A stretch of 64,000 nucleotides of DNA from Rhodocyclales bacterium GT-UBC (GTDB lineage Bacteria; Pseudomonadota; Gammaproteobacteria; Burkholderiales; Rhodocyclaceae): positions 248,001 to 312,000 of the forward strand of contig QXPY01000004.1 of NCBI GenBank assembly GCA_003583745.1, read 5' to 3'. A program made the translations under genes and the position numbers. Positions 1-7,324 of the stretch are shown piece after piece (the first letter of the stretch is position 1; every line of letters begins with the position of its first letter). The notes under the pieces are model-generated. The model did no database searches, was not told the origin of the DNA, and saw only the letters and a program-made list of their open reading frames with translations.

Positions 1-1201
1 CGGCAATCAATCGCCCGTTCTTGCCATGGGTAATCTCGAAGCGCTCATCCACGCCATCCACTTGGAAGGTGGCCCCAACCGGCGATTTCAGGCGGGCGGC
101 ATCGACTTCGGGAACCCGTAGTTGCAGCCAGAGCACGCTGCGGTCGGCGACATGGAAGAGTAGGCTTCCTTCCTGGGCAAAGCCCCCCGGTGCAATACGG
201 ATGTCGACAATGGTGCCGGTAACCGGGGCTCTGAGCGGCACACCGCCAGCGCTACTGCCATACTGAGCCAGACGCGCCTGGGTCGCCTCGAAATTGGCCT
301 TGGCCGACTCCTCCGCGCCGCGTGCCGCCAATAGACGTTTTTCGGGGACGGCTTCGTCCTTGAAGAGGCTCTCCATCCGGGCATGTTCGCGTGTCGCCAG
401 GTCGAGCTCGACCTTGGCCCGGCGGGCTTCCGCTTGCAGCGAGGCCATATCGGTGTCGCCGCCCAGCCGCGGGGCCAGGTAGGCCAGAACATCACCTTTC
501 TTCACCGCCTGGCCGAGGACCGGGAAACTGCCTGCCGGCTTGATTTGTCCGGCGGCTGTCGCGGTTATCAGGGCTTCACCATCGGGCCGGGCGCCGAGCG
601 TCCCCGAAGCGGTGATAGCGGCGCGCAGAGGACGTTTCACTACCTCTGCCGTGGCAAAGTCTACCTTCCACTGCTGTTCCTTGGTGAAGCCGATACCGCC
701 TTCTTCCTCCTCGCCCGGTACGGCATCCGCGGACTTGCGGTCATTGAAGACTGTCACCTGCCCGAGCGTATGGCGAACCGAGAAATCCTTGGTGGCTACT
801 TCGATGACCAGGTCGCGTTGGCCGGCCTGCTTCGGCGTCGCCTCAGGCCGGAAAATGCCAGCCTGGCTCGCGCCATCGACGCTGAACTGTTCTTCGGGGA
901 GATTGCCGCCAGACAGGATGACGGTCACTTTGCCAGCCTCTAGTGCCCGGAAATTCGCCAGCGTGGTCAAGTGTGCGGCGAAAGCGGATTTTTCGCCGAC
1001 CACCAGGCGGGGAAACTCGACGAACAACTCGGTCTTGTCGGTGAAGTGGGTCCGCTTTTCCCCGGCGGGACCGTGGTCGTGGCCATGGCCGGCCGCTTCA
1101 GTATGACCGTGACTGTCGTGGGATGCCGGCGAGGTGCTCTCTTTATTGCAAGCAGCAACGGATAGGGTTGCACAGAGGAGTGCGATGAGGGTCTTGTTCA
1201 T
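1..1201 (-). CDS. czcB: CzcB-type RND efflux periplasmic adaptor (partial, C-terminus beyond left edge)
   Basis: This is the membrane-fusion subunit of a heavy-metal RND exporter, linking the inner-membrane pump to the outer-membrane CzcC. The frame reads without a stop from the ATG at 1201 to the window edge (about 400 codons). The N-terminus carries a lipoprotein-like signal with a VAAC lipobox (Cys18), then a His-rich stretch at residues 29-47 (SHDSHGHTEAAGHGHDHG) that probably binds metal. Next come a CzcB N-terminal domain, a biotinyl/HlyD-like barrel (GQIKPAGSFPVLGQAVKKGD), a coiled-coil hairpin and the second half of the lipoyl domain (APVTGTIVDIRIAPGG). Its ATG overlaps the czcC stop as ATGA, so the two are translationally coupled. 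The pump gene czcA should follow beyond the edge. Exact metal specificity is not readable. Confidence 0.9.
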   Translation of the reverse strand, partial: MNKTLIALLCATLSVAACNKESTSPASHDSHGHTEAAGHGHDHGPAGEKRTHFTDKTELFVEFPRLVVGEKSAFAAHLTTLANFRALEAGKVTVILSGGNLPEEQFSVDGASQAGIFRPEATPKQAGQRDLVIEVATKDFSVRHTLGQVTVFNDRKSADAVPGEEEEGGIGFTKEQQWKVDFATAEVVKRPLRAAITASGTLGARPDGEALITATAAGQIKPAGSFPVLGQAVKKGDVLAYLAPRLGGDTDMASLQAEARRAKVELDLATREHARMESLFKDEAVPEKRLLAARGAEESAKANFEATQARLAQYGSSAGGVPLRAPVTGTIVDIRIAPGGFAQEGSLLFHVADRSVLWLQLRVPEVDAARLKSPVGATFQVDGVDERFEITHGKNGRLIA

Positions 1202-2415
1202 GGATTCGTACTCCCGGTCAGGAGGTCATATTCGATTCGTGCCTGGCGGGCCTTCCAGTCGAGCTCGAGGGCATTGATTTCAGTGTCCAGGGCACCCCGA
1301 TAGGCATCGAGGAGCTCCAGCAGCGACGACTCCCCGCCCTTGTAGGCAGATTCGGCGATGCGCAGAAGTTCTGGTGTATCAGCCAGCGCACCAGCTCGAT
1401 AATCCTTGGCCGCGCGGATGAGTCGTTCCATCTGCTGATGTAGCCCCCGCAGTTCGCCCTCGGCACGGGCTCGTGCCAGATTGAATTCGCCGCGGGCATT
1501 CATCGCCTCCGCGGTGGCGCGTTGCTGGCCGGCCTGCTGGCGGTCAAACAACGGCAGGGGAACAGAAACAGACACCACGGTGCTGGTCTCGTTGCCCAAT
1601 GAGGTTTCACGCCGTTTGGGTCCGACGCCAAGGGTGACATCAGGTATCCAGCCACGGCCAGCAGCTTTGCCTTCGAGGTCAGCCGCTTCAGCCCGCCGTG
1701 AAAGCACTTGCAGGTCCGGGCGCCGCTCAATGGATTGGACGTCATCAGCCATTGCTTTGGGAAGTGCCGGCAACAGGTCGCCGACAATTGTGTCTGGCGA
1801 GTTGCCCGGGGCGCCCAGCAAGGCGGCAAGCCGCTGCGCGGCGCGGTCCAGGTCGCTTCTGGCGGAATTTAAGCGGAGTTCGGCATTTTGACGCTCGCGG
1901 GCCAAGCGGCGCCGGTCGTAGCCGGACGCTTCGCCAGCCTTGGCCAGCTTCTCGATAATCCCTTCCACGCGCTTGAAGCGTTGTGTCCAGGCCTCGGTCG
2001 CACGAACGACCTCCTGCTTGAACAGGGTTTCGTGGAATCGGTGCCGAATTTCCGCCGTCCACTGCGCATGCCGGAGGCGGTTACCGGAATAGGCTGCCTC
2101 GACACGCTGTTCGGCTGCTTCGCGGCGTAATCCACGGCGGCCGGACAGGTCGAAACTCTGGGACAGCAGCCAGGTTTCTTCGTTGTTCACGTTGGCGCCA
2201 CGTCCCCGGTCACTGGTGTACCCAATGGTCGGATTGGGGAGTACGCCAGCCGCCAGTACATCGGAACGGGCAATATCAACCTGGGCTGTATCCAGGTCGG
2301 ACAACTCTGGCCGTGCCAAGCCGCGACGAATCGCGTCGGCCTCGGTCAGCGTTGCGGTTTGCGCCCACGCAGCACAATGCAGCGTGAGCAACACAATCGG
2401 TAATAGGTGTCGCAT
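1198..2415 (-). CDS. czcC: CzcC-type TolC-family outer-membrane efflux protein
   Basis: This is the outer-membrane channel subunit of the CzcCBA-type exporter. The 405-residue product begins with a signal peptide cleaved after AWA (about residue 18). It then shows the TolC/OEP architecture of long amphipathic helices rich in Arg, Ala and Glu, with the two internal OEP repeats covering roughly residues 25-200 and 215-400. The length matches CzcC. It lies 91 bp downstream of the czcI-like gene and overlaps the adaptor start by 4 bp, giving the order czcI-czcC-czcB seen in Cupriavidus-type loci. It could also serve a nickel or copper system (CnrC, NccC), which sequence inspection alone does not separate. 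Confidence 0.88.
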   Translation of the reverse strand: MRHLLPIVLLTLHCAAWAQTATLTEADAIRRGLARPELSDLDTAQVDIARSDVLAAGVLPNPTIGYTSDRGRGANVNNEETWLLSQSFDLSGRRGLRREAAEQRVEAAYSGNRLRHAQWTAEIRHRFHETLFKQEVVRATEAWTQRFKRVEGIIEKLAKAGEASGYDRRRLARERQNAELRLNSARSDLDRAAQRLAALLGAPGNSPDTIVGDLLPALPKAMADDVQSIERRPDLQVLSRRAEAADLEGKAAGRGWIPDVTLGVGPKRRETSLGNETSTVVSVSVPLPLFDRQQAGQQRATAEAMNARGEFNLARARAEGELRGLHQQMERLIRAAKDYRAGALADTPELLRIAESAYKGGESSLLELLDAYRGALDTEINALELDWKARQARIEYDLLTGSTNP

Positions 2416-2506
2416 CGGAACCCTCGAAAATTAACAATGGGACGAGGTTGCCGGCGGACGACAGCATGCTCTGCCAAAACGGCAGAGGGATACATAGCCA
2501 GCCAGC

Positions 2507-2875
2507 TTAGCGCAGGGCTAGCGGCGGGCGGTCAAACAGTGGGGGGATGTGCGACGAAAACGACGGTCCAGGCCAGGGAGGATGCGCCTCTGGCTGCGGA
2601 ACACCCAGATTCACTCTGGGTTCGATGACAAACATCGTGAAGACCGGGTGGAAATGGCCGTCATGGTGGTCACTGTCGTGATGGTCCGGGGTGAGTAGCC
2701 CGGATATATCATCATCGTGCTCATGATGGTCGACGCTGTGGCGGTCGGCATCATGGTAGTGAAATACGGCTGCTGTCTCGTCATTCTCAAAATGACCATG
2801 CAACGATGCTGCAGCCGCCCAGGTAACCTGGAGCGGGAGTAGGAATATCAGCAGGATTGCGAGAATTCGGCGCAT
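2507..2875 (-). CDS. czcI: CzcI-like His-rich periplasmic metal-resistance protein
   Basis: A 122-residue exported protein with a signal peptide (residues 1-20, ending TWA) and a histidine/aspartate-rich centre (about residues 47-77, with HYHDADRHSVDHHEHDDD) that looks like a metal-binding region. The C-terminus is proline-rich. Small His-rich CzcI proteins lead czc operons in Cupriavidus and are thought to modulate czc expression; order and composition here match that family. The start is the only good ATG, but no clear Shine-Dalgarno precedes it. A TACAAT hexamer at 2882-2887 is only 6 bp upstream, so the leader would be very short if that is the real -10. Function assignment is by composition and position. 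Confidence 0.72.
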   Translation of the reverse strand: MRRILAILLIFLLPLQVTWAAAASLHGHFENDETAAVFHYHDADRHSVDHHEHDDDISGLLTPDHHDSDHHDGHFHPVFTMFVIEPRVNLGVPQPEAHPPWPGPSFSSHIPPLFDRPPLALR

Positions 2876-3060
2876 TTGGTCATTGTAACTGGTTGACTGA
2901 AGGATTGAGCGTCAGCAATTCAGCCGATAGCTGCCGAGTTTTAACGACCAAATGAATGGCTGCAACTGGCCGCCAGCACTCGGTGACGAATGACCGCTTC
3001 CTGGCAGCGAAACTGAAAAGGGTTTAGGTTCTCCAGAAGCGCGATTTGGTGATACCACGG

Positions 3061-3089
3061 CAATTGTCCAAGCGGCGCTTGGATAATTG
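3061..3089. repeat. Imperfect 13-bp inverted repeat
   Basis: Arms CAATTGTCCAAGC and GCTTGGATAATTG pair over 13 bp with one G-T wobble and a GGC loop. There is no T-tract, so it is more likely a structured element, a recombination relic or an operator than a simple terminator. It lies about 190 bp upstream of the czcI start codon on the opposite side from the coding region. Confidence 0.5.
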
Positions 3090-3349
3090 CTTCCTCCTGC
3101 CATAGGCTACGCCTATTTGGTCTGGCTTGCTCATGCGCTTGGGCATAGGAACTTCCCCTGTTGCCGGAAAATCAGACTAGTATTGTGCTACTTAGCTGGC
3201 TTTTTTCCTGTGCAAGCATTGGATGCTGGCCGCACGCGTTGACGGGGGGAGCGTCTTCTCAGACTCGTCAATATGCTGGTGCCGCGGTGGGGTAAAGTAA
3301 ATTTCTCGGCTTTTGTGTCGAGTTTTCTTGCCTTATGCATCCCCATCGC

Positions 3350-3385
3350 CCGGAAAACCTTATCTGGTAAGGGAGGGTTTTCCGG
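3350..3385. repeat. Perfect 10-bp inverted repeat with nested hairpin
   Basis: CCGGAAAACC at 3350-3359 pairs with GGTTTTCCGG at 3376-3385. Inside it a second 5-bp stem (CCTTA with TAAGG) can form as an alternative. No gene is adjacent. It may belong to the end of the island that abuts the tRNA-Phe fragment. Confidence 0.5.
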
Positions 3386-3570
3386 ATTATGAGGTCACCT
3401 ACATACGGTTTCTGGTGTGGTGGTACAATTTGCCCACCTGAAATTTCTGAGACTTTTCTGAGACTTCGGGTTTCGATTGGCTGCGTTCTACTGCGTTTTG
3501 GTGCGGTTGTGTACGCGCTAAGTGATTGAATAAACTGGTTGTTGCGTATGGTTTTTGGCTGCGGGCACTT

Positions 3571-3615
3571 TTGAAAATCCGCGTGTCCGTGGTTCGATTC
3601 CGCGATTGGCCACCA
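3571..3615 (+). other. Displaced 3' half of a tRNA-Phe (GAA), integration scar
   Basis: From the anticodon loop onward the sequence reads as a tRNA-Phe: TTGAAAA loop, 3' anticodon strand ATCCGC, a T-arm with 5-bp stem (CGTGG/CCGCG) and TTCGATT loop, acceptor strand ATTGGCC, discriminator A and encoded CCA. The 5' half (acceptor GGCCAAT, D-arm, 5' anticodon strand) is missing from the preceding DNA. A strong terminator follows 12 bp later. This is the pattern left when a tyrosine-recombinase element integrates at the anticodon loop. The intact gene would then lie left of the window. Confidence 0.72.
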
Positions 3616-3626
3616 AAGTTTCAAAC

Positions 3627-3660
3627 AAAAAGCCCGGTACTTGTACCGGGCTTTTTGTTT
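3627..3660 (+). terminator. Intrinsic terminator downstream of the tRNA-Phe fragment
   Basis: A long perfect hairpin (arms AAAAGCCCGGTAC and GTACCGGGCTTTT, TT loop) runs into CTTTTTGTTTTT. It is a bidirectional-looking terminator and probably the original chromosomal terminator of the tRNA-Phe transcription unit. Confidence 0.82.
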
Positions 3661-3785
3661 TTCAGGTTGCAGGCTGGCGGCGAAAGAATCGCCTTGGTGT
3701 CGGAAAATTTGACAGTCTGTACCATTTTTTCTTTGTTCGGCGCCTAAGGCAGTTACAACCGATTGATATATATAACCAAAGTCAG

Positions 3786-3803
3786 ATTGGTTCGGAATTT
3801 GCT
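3786..3803 (+). promoter_or_regulatory. Candidate sigma-54 (RpoN) -24/-12 promoter of the PEP-CTERM gene
   Basis: The core ATTGGTTCGGAATTTGCT has the invariant GG at 3789-3790 and GC at 3801-3802 separated by exactly 10 bp, with the TTGC form of the -12 element. A start near 3814 would leave a leader of about 23 nt carrying the AGGAGGGG ribosome binding site. PEP-CTERM genes in Betaproteobacteria are known to be linked to the PrsK/PrsR-RpoN system, which makes this match more believable. It remains a prediction. Confidence 0.5.
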
Positions 3804-3836
3804 TACCTATTCGTAATTATTCGATAGGAGGGGATT

Positions 3837-4508
3837 GTGTCCATAAAAGCCGCTTTTGCACTCGTCGTGTTCTGGTTTTCATCCCTGGCAAACGCCGCCT
3901 ATGTCACGATCGACGAGGTTGGCATGGATGCAATTTTTTCCCAGGCCAGTTTTGGCAACAGCAAAGTCGATATCCGTATTGGAGCGCAAACCCAGTTGGT
4001 GTTTCCTGACTTGTTGGATATCTCTTCCGATGCGGAAATCAGTAGTCTCTTTGCCAAGCATGTCGGTTCGCAGACTGTAGTTAATTTCTACTTTGTGGAT
4101 ACGATCAGCGCTTGTGGCGGTTCGATCAACGTCAATTTCATCGGGTGCGGTGAGGTGGTCGGACAGGACTTTGTGGTCGAGTCTGATTGGGCGGCCGATC
4201 CGGTCTATGGCGCCAATCTTCTGGCGCACGAATTGGGTCATAACCTGGGTTTGGTGCACCGTAGCGGCAATGTGTTGATGGATCCGTTTATCAGTACGTT
4301 TTCGGAATTAAATGCGGCTGAAGTGGCGACGATCTTGAGTAGTCCCCTTGTTCACTCAGATGCAAATGGCTTGTTTATCTTGATCAATCCGGTTCTGATC
4401 GTTGCCGCAGCGAACGGTGTTCCCGAGCCCGCTACCTTGCTGTTGATCTGTGCAGGTCTTCTGGCAGGCGTGGGTGTGAGAGGCCGTTTTCGTACCCAGT
4501 CGGCGTGA
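3837..4508 (+). CDS. PEP-CTERM exported metalloprotease-like protein
   Basis: A 223-residue exported protein. It begins with a GTG preceded by AGGAGGGG; the signal peptide ends near residue 20-21 (LANA/A). The centre carries the metzincin zinc signature HELGHNLGLVH at residues 131-141 and a possible Met-turn (VLMDP, Met148), so a zinc-dependent peptidase is likely. The C-terminus has the PEP-CTERM tripartite signal: VPEPAT at 195-200, a hydrophobic helix (about 201-214) and basic residues RGRFR. Exosortase would process it there; no exosortase gene is in the window. A sigma-54-like promoter lies upstream. It neighbours another metalloprotease two genes on. The substrate is unknown. Confidence 0.85.
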   Translation: MSIKAAFALVVFWFSSLANAAYVTIDEVGMDAIFSQASFGNSKVDIRIGAQTQLVFPDLLDISSDAEISSLFAKHVGSQTVVNFYFVDTISACGGSINVNFIGCGEVVGQDFVVESDWAADPVYGANLLAHELGHNLGLVHRSGNVLMDPFISTFSELNAAEVATILSSPLVHSDANGLFILINPVLIVAAANGVPEPATLLLICAGLLAGVGVRGRFRTQSA

Positions 4509-4522
4509 TTTCTCGTCTGTCT

Positions 4523-4548
4523 GGCCGGCCCGCATCTCGGGGCTGGCC
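4523..4548 (+). terminator. Stem-loop without U-tract after the PEP-CTERM gene
   Basis: GGCCGGCCC and GGGCTGGCC form a 9-bp stem with one wobble pair and an 8-nt loop. It lies 15 bp after the stop codon. No T-run follows, so termination would be weak or Rho-assisted. Confidence 0.35.
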
Positions 4549-4569
4549 CGGTGGAAAATCAATCGCACA

Positions 4570-5031
4570 ATGATGCGCTTATTGTCGCGACAGCTTGCGG
4601 CGATCTGCGGCATCTTGATATTTCCTGTTTGCGCTTGGGCTCAAGTGGCTGCTACGGACTCTTCGATTCACGAATGTATCAGCATGTTTTGTTTTGAACG
4701 CCCGGCTTCTCTGCGTCGTCTGGCGAACATTCCCGTCGATTCGCAGGCAGTCCGTTACCGAAGCGACGATTTGGTATTGACGATCGAGGTTGGTGCTTAT
4801 CCGTTTGCGGTTGATCATCTTGCGCAGTCGGCTCCGAAATGCATTTCCGTTGGGGGGCGCAACGGGCAGGTGTGGCAGGGTGAGCATGAGGTGGTTGTTA
4901 TTGTTCGCTATGATGATCCGGCCGGCGCAAGACCGGTTTGGGTTTCGTTGAGCTTTCGTTTTTCTGGTCGGGTTTCGCTAGAAGTGCTGCGACCAATTGT
5001 GCAGAGCGCGGTATTCAACTCGCCACGTTGA
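4570..5031 (+). CDS. Small exported protein of unknown function
   Basis: A 153-residue product with a clear signal peptide (hydrophobic LAAICGILIFPVCAWA, cleavage near residue 24). The mature part has Cys residues near its start (HECISMFCFE) and in the middle (PKCISVGG), and the pattern of alternating hydrophobics suggests a beta-rich fold. The family is not recognised. The start is the first of two adjacent ATGs and has no strong ribosome binding site. It sits between two metalloprotease genes in the same direction, so a chaperone or inhibitor role is imaginable, but nothing in the sequence proves this. Confidence 0.6.
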   Translation: MMRLLSRQLAAICGILIFPVCAWAQVAATDSSIHECISMFCFERPASLRRLANIPVDSQAVRYRSDDLVLTIEVGAYPFAVDHLAQSAPKCISVGGRNGQVWQGEHEVVVIVRYDDPAGARPVWVSLSFRFSGRVSLEVLRPIVQSAVFNSPR

Positions 5032-5227
5032 GTCATCGGTGGGCGCGCAGTCTGCCGAGCGCATCGGTGAATGTGCATCAATCCCTTATTCCGTTGCTGA
5101 TTTGCGGCCGCCTATTTGGTCGTCTTCCGCGTAAAAGCTTATGCTGATGTTTTTTCGGTGCAGATAGAGCTTGAGCGGTTTCCGTTTGCCGTGCTACTCG
5201 CTGCGAGAATTGGCATAAGAGGGATAA

Positions 5228-7039
5228 ATGACTAGTCCGAACACATCGAGCACAACCAGCATTTTCCAGGCGAGTTCGAATCCGAATATCGATCCTTTGC
5301 TCAACGAGGCTTTTGAGAAATGGGGTGGTGCTCTTGGGCAAGGGGCTGTGCTTTCTTACAGTTTTCCTTGGTTGAACGGGCAATCGGCGTGGTGGCAATC
5401 GCCCAGCTATAGCACTGAAAATGAGCCTGGGGCGGCGCAGCACTTCGGGTTTAATGCGGTGCAGATCGGTGCGGCGAGAAGTGCTTTGCAGGCATGGTCG
5501 AATGTTGCAAACCTGCAATTCACGGAAGTCAGTGAAAGCAGTTCGAATGTCGGTGACTTTCGTTTCGCCTTTTCGTCGGCATTGCCCAATACGGTCTGGG
5601 GGTGGTCCAGCTACCCTGACAATTATTGGGCTAGTGCGGCAGATGTCTGGGTTAATGCGCAATATGGGCGTGAAACGGATTGGTCTGCGGGAACGTACAA
5701 TTTTGAAGCCCTCATGCACGAAATTGGCCATGGTCTAGGCTTGAAGCATCCAGGGAATTACGGTGGTGGCGTTGGTCCGTTCCTGGACTCCGCGCTGGAT
5801 GACCGCAATCACACGATCATGTCGTACAACGATGAAAATAATGTTTATCCCGATGCCGCCTACGTTAACGGCGTTTGGGGATGGCGGCATTATTACATCT
5901 ATCAGGACTCGCCGATGGTGTTGGATATTGCCGCAATCCAGTACCTTTATGGTGCGAATATGGCCTATCGAACCGGCAATGATACCTATGCGTTCAGTCC
6001 GGCCAATCCATTTTTCCATACGATTTGGGATGCAGGGGGTGTGGATACAATCGATGCCAGTGCTTACTTATTGAATTGCTTAATCGATCTGACGCCGGGG
6101 CATTATTCCAGTCTGCGCATTGCACCCGCAGCGGATACCGGAGGTGCGACCACAACGTATGACGGTTCCGACTGTTTGGGTATTGCTTATGGCTGTCTGA
6201 TTGAAAATGCGATTGGTGGGTCCGGCAACGATACGTTTGTTGGGAATGCAGCGAATAATGTGATTGATGGTGGAGCGGGGGGCGATACCCTGAGTTTCTC
6301 CGGTTCCTTTGCTCAGTATCGCTTTGCTTATGATCAGCCTTCAGGATTTCTTGTCATCACCGATCAGGTTTCCGGGCGTGATGGGCAGGATGCGGTTCGC
6401 AATATCGAGCGCTTTGTATTTGCCGATGGCAGTCGAGCGCTTTCGGAGTTAGGGCAGTCTCAGTCGGGGTCTGCTGCGAACGACATTTTTTACAGCGGTC
6501 CGGGGAGTGATGCATTCGATGGCGGGGGTGGTGTCGATACTTGTCTTTATGGTGGTGTGCGCTCGGCGTATCGATTGCTTGGAAATGCGACGGGATGGAC
6601 TGTTTCGGGGGCGAACGACGGAACGGATGTCTTGATCAATGTCGAGCGGCTTCAATTCCAGGATAAAAGGATTGCGCTCGATGTTGCCGGCAAGGCCTTG
6701 GAAACATTGGAATTCATTGGTGTGGTCGCACCTGTCTTGCGCGACAATCTGAACGTGCGCGGAACAATCCTGGGGATGTTGGATCAAGGACAGTCCTTGC
6801 TGGCCCTGTGTCAATTGGCGCTCGATGCCGGTCTTCTGCCGACAGAAAAAGCTGCATTGGCAAGGTCGGTATACAACAATGTCTTCAACACGAGTTCTGG
6901 GCCGGAGCAAAATTTGGCCAATTCGCTAATTGCTTACATCGAGCAAAATGGCGCTGCAAAGTTTGTTGCGGCAGTTGCCGGGCTGAATATTAATGTCGAT
7001 TTGGTTGGTCTGCAGCAGGGAGGTATGGAATTTCTGTGA
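5228..7039 (+). CDS. Serralysin-like M10 metallopeptidase with RTX-type repeats
   Basis: A 603-residue secreted peptidase. It lacks an N-terminal signal peptide, as expected for type I secretion. The catalytic domain shows the extended zinc motif HEIGHGLGLKH (164-174) and the Met-turn IMSY (Met198). Calcium-binding RTX-like repeats follow at about 327-353 (GGSGNDTFVGNAANN, GGAGGDT) and again near 420-436 (GPGSDAFDGGGGVDT). Each block is followed by a short beta unit of the form NIERFVFADG / NVERLQFQDK. The last 110 residues are helical and not a recognised domain. No type I exporter genes are adjacent. Codon use is more AT-rich than in the housekeeping genes. Confidence 0.87.
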   Translation: MTSPNTSSTTSIFQASSNPNIDPLLNEAFEKWGGALGQGAVLSYSFPWLNGQSAWWQSPSYSTENEPGAAQHFGFNAVQIGAARSALQAWSNVANLQFTEVSESSSNVGDFRFAFSSALPNTVWGWSSYPDNYWASAADVWVNAQYGRETDWSAGTYNFEALMHEIGHGLGLKHPGNYGGGVGPFLDSALDDRNHTIMSYNDENNVYPDAAYVNGVWGWRHYYIYQDSPMVLDIAAIQYLYGANMAYRTGNDTYAFSPANPFFHTIWDAGGVDTIDASAYLLNCLIDLTPGHYSSLRIAPAADTGGATTTYDGSDCLGIAYGCLIENAIGGSGNDTFVGNAANNVIDGGAGGDTLSFSGSFAQYRFAYDQPSGFLVITDQVSGRDGQDAVRNIERFVFADGSRALSELGQSQSGSAANDIFYSGPGSDAFDGGGGVDTCLYGGVRSAYRLLGNATGWTVSGANDGTDVLINVERLQFQDKRIALDVAGKALETLEFIGVVAPVLRDNLNVRGTILGMLDQGQSLLALCQLALDAGLLPTEKAALARSVYNNVFNTSSGPEQNLANSLIAYIEQNGAAKFVAAVAGLNINVDLVGLQQGGMEFL

Positions 7040-7084
7040 CCGGTTTTTTGAGAGGAGGTCGTGCTCCGAGGTTGCGGCAAAATG

Positions 7085-7113
7085 AAAAAGCCAACCTTGG
7101 GAGGTTGGCTTTT
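7085..7113. terminator. Bidirectional intrinsic terminator
   Basis: AAAAAGCCAACC and GGTTGGCTTTT form a strong stem with a TTGGGA loop and T-runs on both strands. It closes the protease gene on the plus strand. On the minus strand it sits directly after the displaced tRNA 3' half, so it was probably the original terminator of the rpoD-tRNA unit before the element inserted. Confidence 0.82.
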
Positions 7114-7117
7114 CAAT

Positions 7118-7167
7118 TTGGTGGGCCCGCACGGACTTGAACCGTGGACCAAAGGATTATGAGTCCT
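7118..7167. repeat. attL: 50-bp tRNA 3'-half direct repeat
   Basis: Identical to 16679-16728 over 50 bp. On the minus strand it reads from the 5' strand of the anticodon stem (AGGACTCATAATCC) through the T-arm to CCA plus two bases. The bases outside the repeat differ at both ends. It is a displaced, non-functional tRNA half. Confidence 0.92.
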
Positions 7168-7267
7168 TTGAAATTGTGTTTTCTATGTGTTGATTTGTGT
7201 TTCAGGGTTTGTGTAAAACATTGAAATTGAATTGATTGTTGGCTCGTTATTCCAAGTTTGACATTGC

Positions 7268-7295
7268 TTGATATTCCCATGTATTGCGTTAGAAT
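7268..7295 (+). promoter_or_regulatory. Putative sigma-70 promoter of the integrase gene
   Basis: TTGATA (7268-7273) and TAGAAT (7290-7295) are 16 bp apart. Transcription would start near 7302, leaving about 23 nt before the ATG at 7325. The two integrase arm sites begin at the base after the -10 box, which would allow the integrase to repress itself. Confidence 0.5.
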
Positions 7296-7314
7296 GCCTA
7301 CATAGCGCCTACAT
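7296..7314 (+). repeat. Paired GCCTACAT arm-type sites, left end
   Basis: GCCTACAT occurs at 7296-7303 and 7307-7314, 11 bp apart (one helical turn) and in the same orientation. The same octamer pair with the same 11-bp spacing occurs near the right end (16605-16623). This is the arrangement expected for arm-binding sites of a lambda-type integrase. Confidence 0.65.
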
Positions 7315-7324
7315 GGAGTCGGTC

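Larger units (their letters stand above)
2876..3836. other. 961-bp gene-free region between the czc locus and the protease module
   Basis: No convincing protein gene is seen: the open frames here lack ribosome binding sites and recognisable protein character. The stretch holds two sizeable inverted repeats (3061-3089 and 3350-3385), the 3' half of a tRNA-Phe (about 3571-3615), a strong terminator (3627-3660) and a sigma-54-like promoter (3789-3802). Base composition drops toward AT right of the terminator. The left part up to the tRNA fragment is probably the non-coding end of an integrated island. No integrase is present in it. Confidence 0.6.

Noticed and set aside
3571..3615. The possibility that this is a complete tRNA-Phe gene
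   Set aside because: No matching 5' acceptor strand (GGCCAAT), D-arm or 5' anticodon strand is found in the preceding 100 bp.
3268..3624. A 118-codon minus-strand frame across the tRNA-Phe fragment
   Set aside because: It reads through the tRNA half on the wrong strand and has no ribosome binding site.
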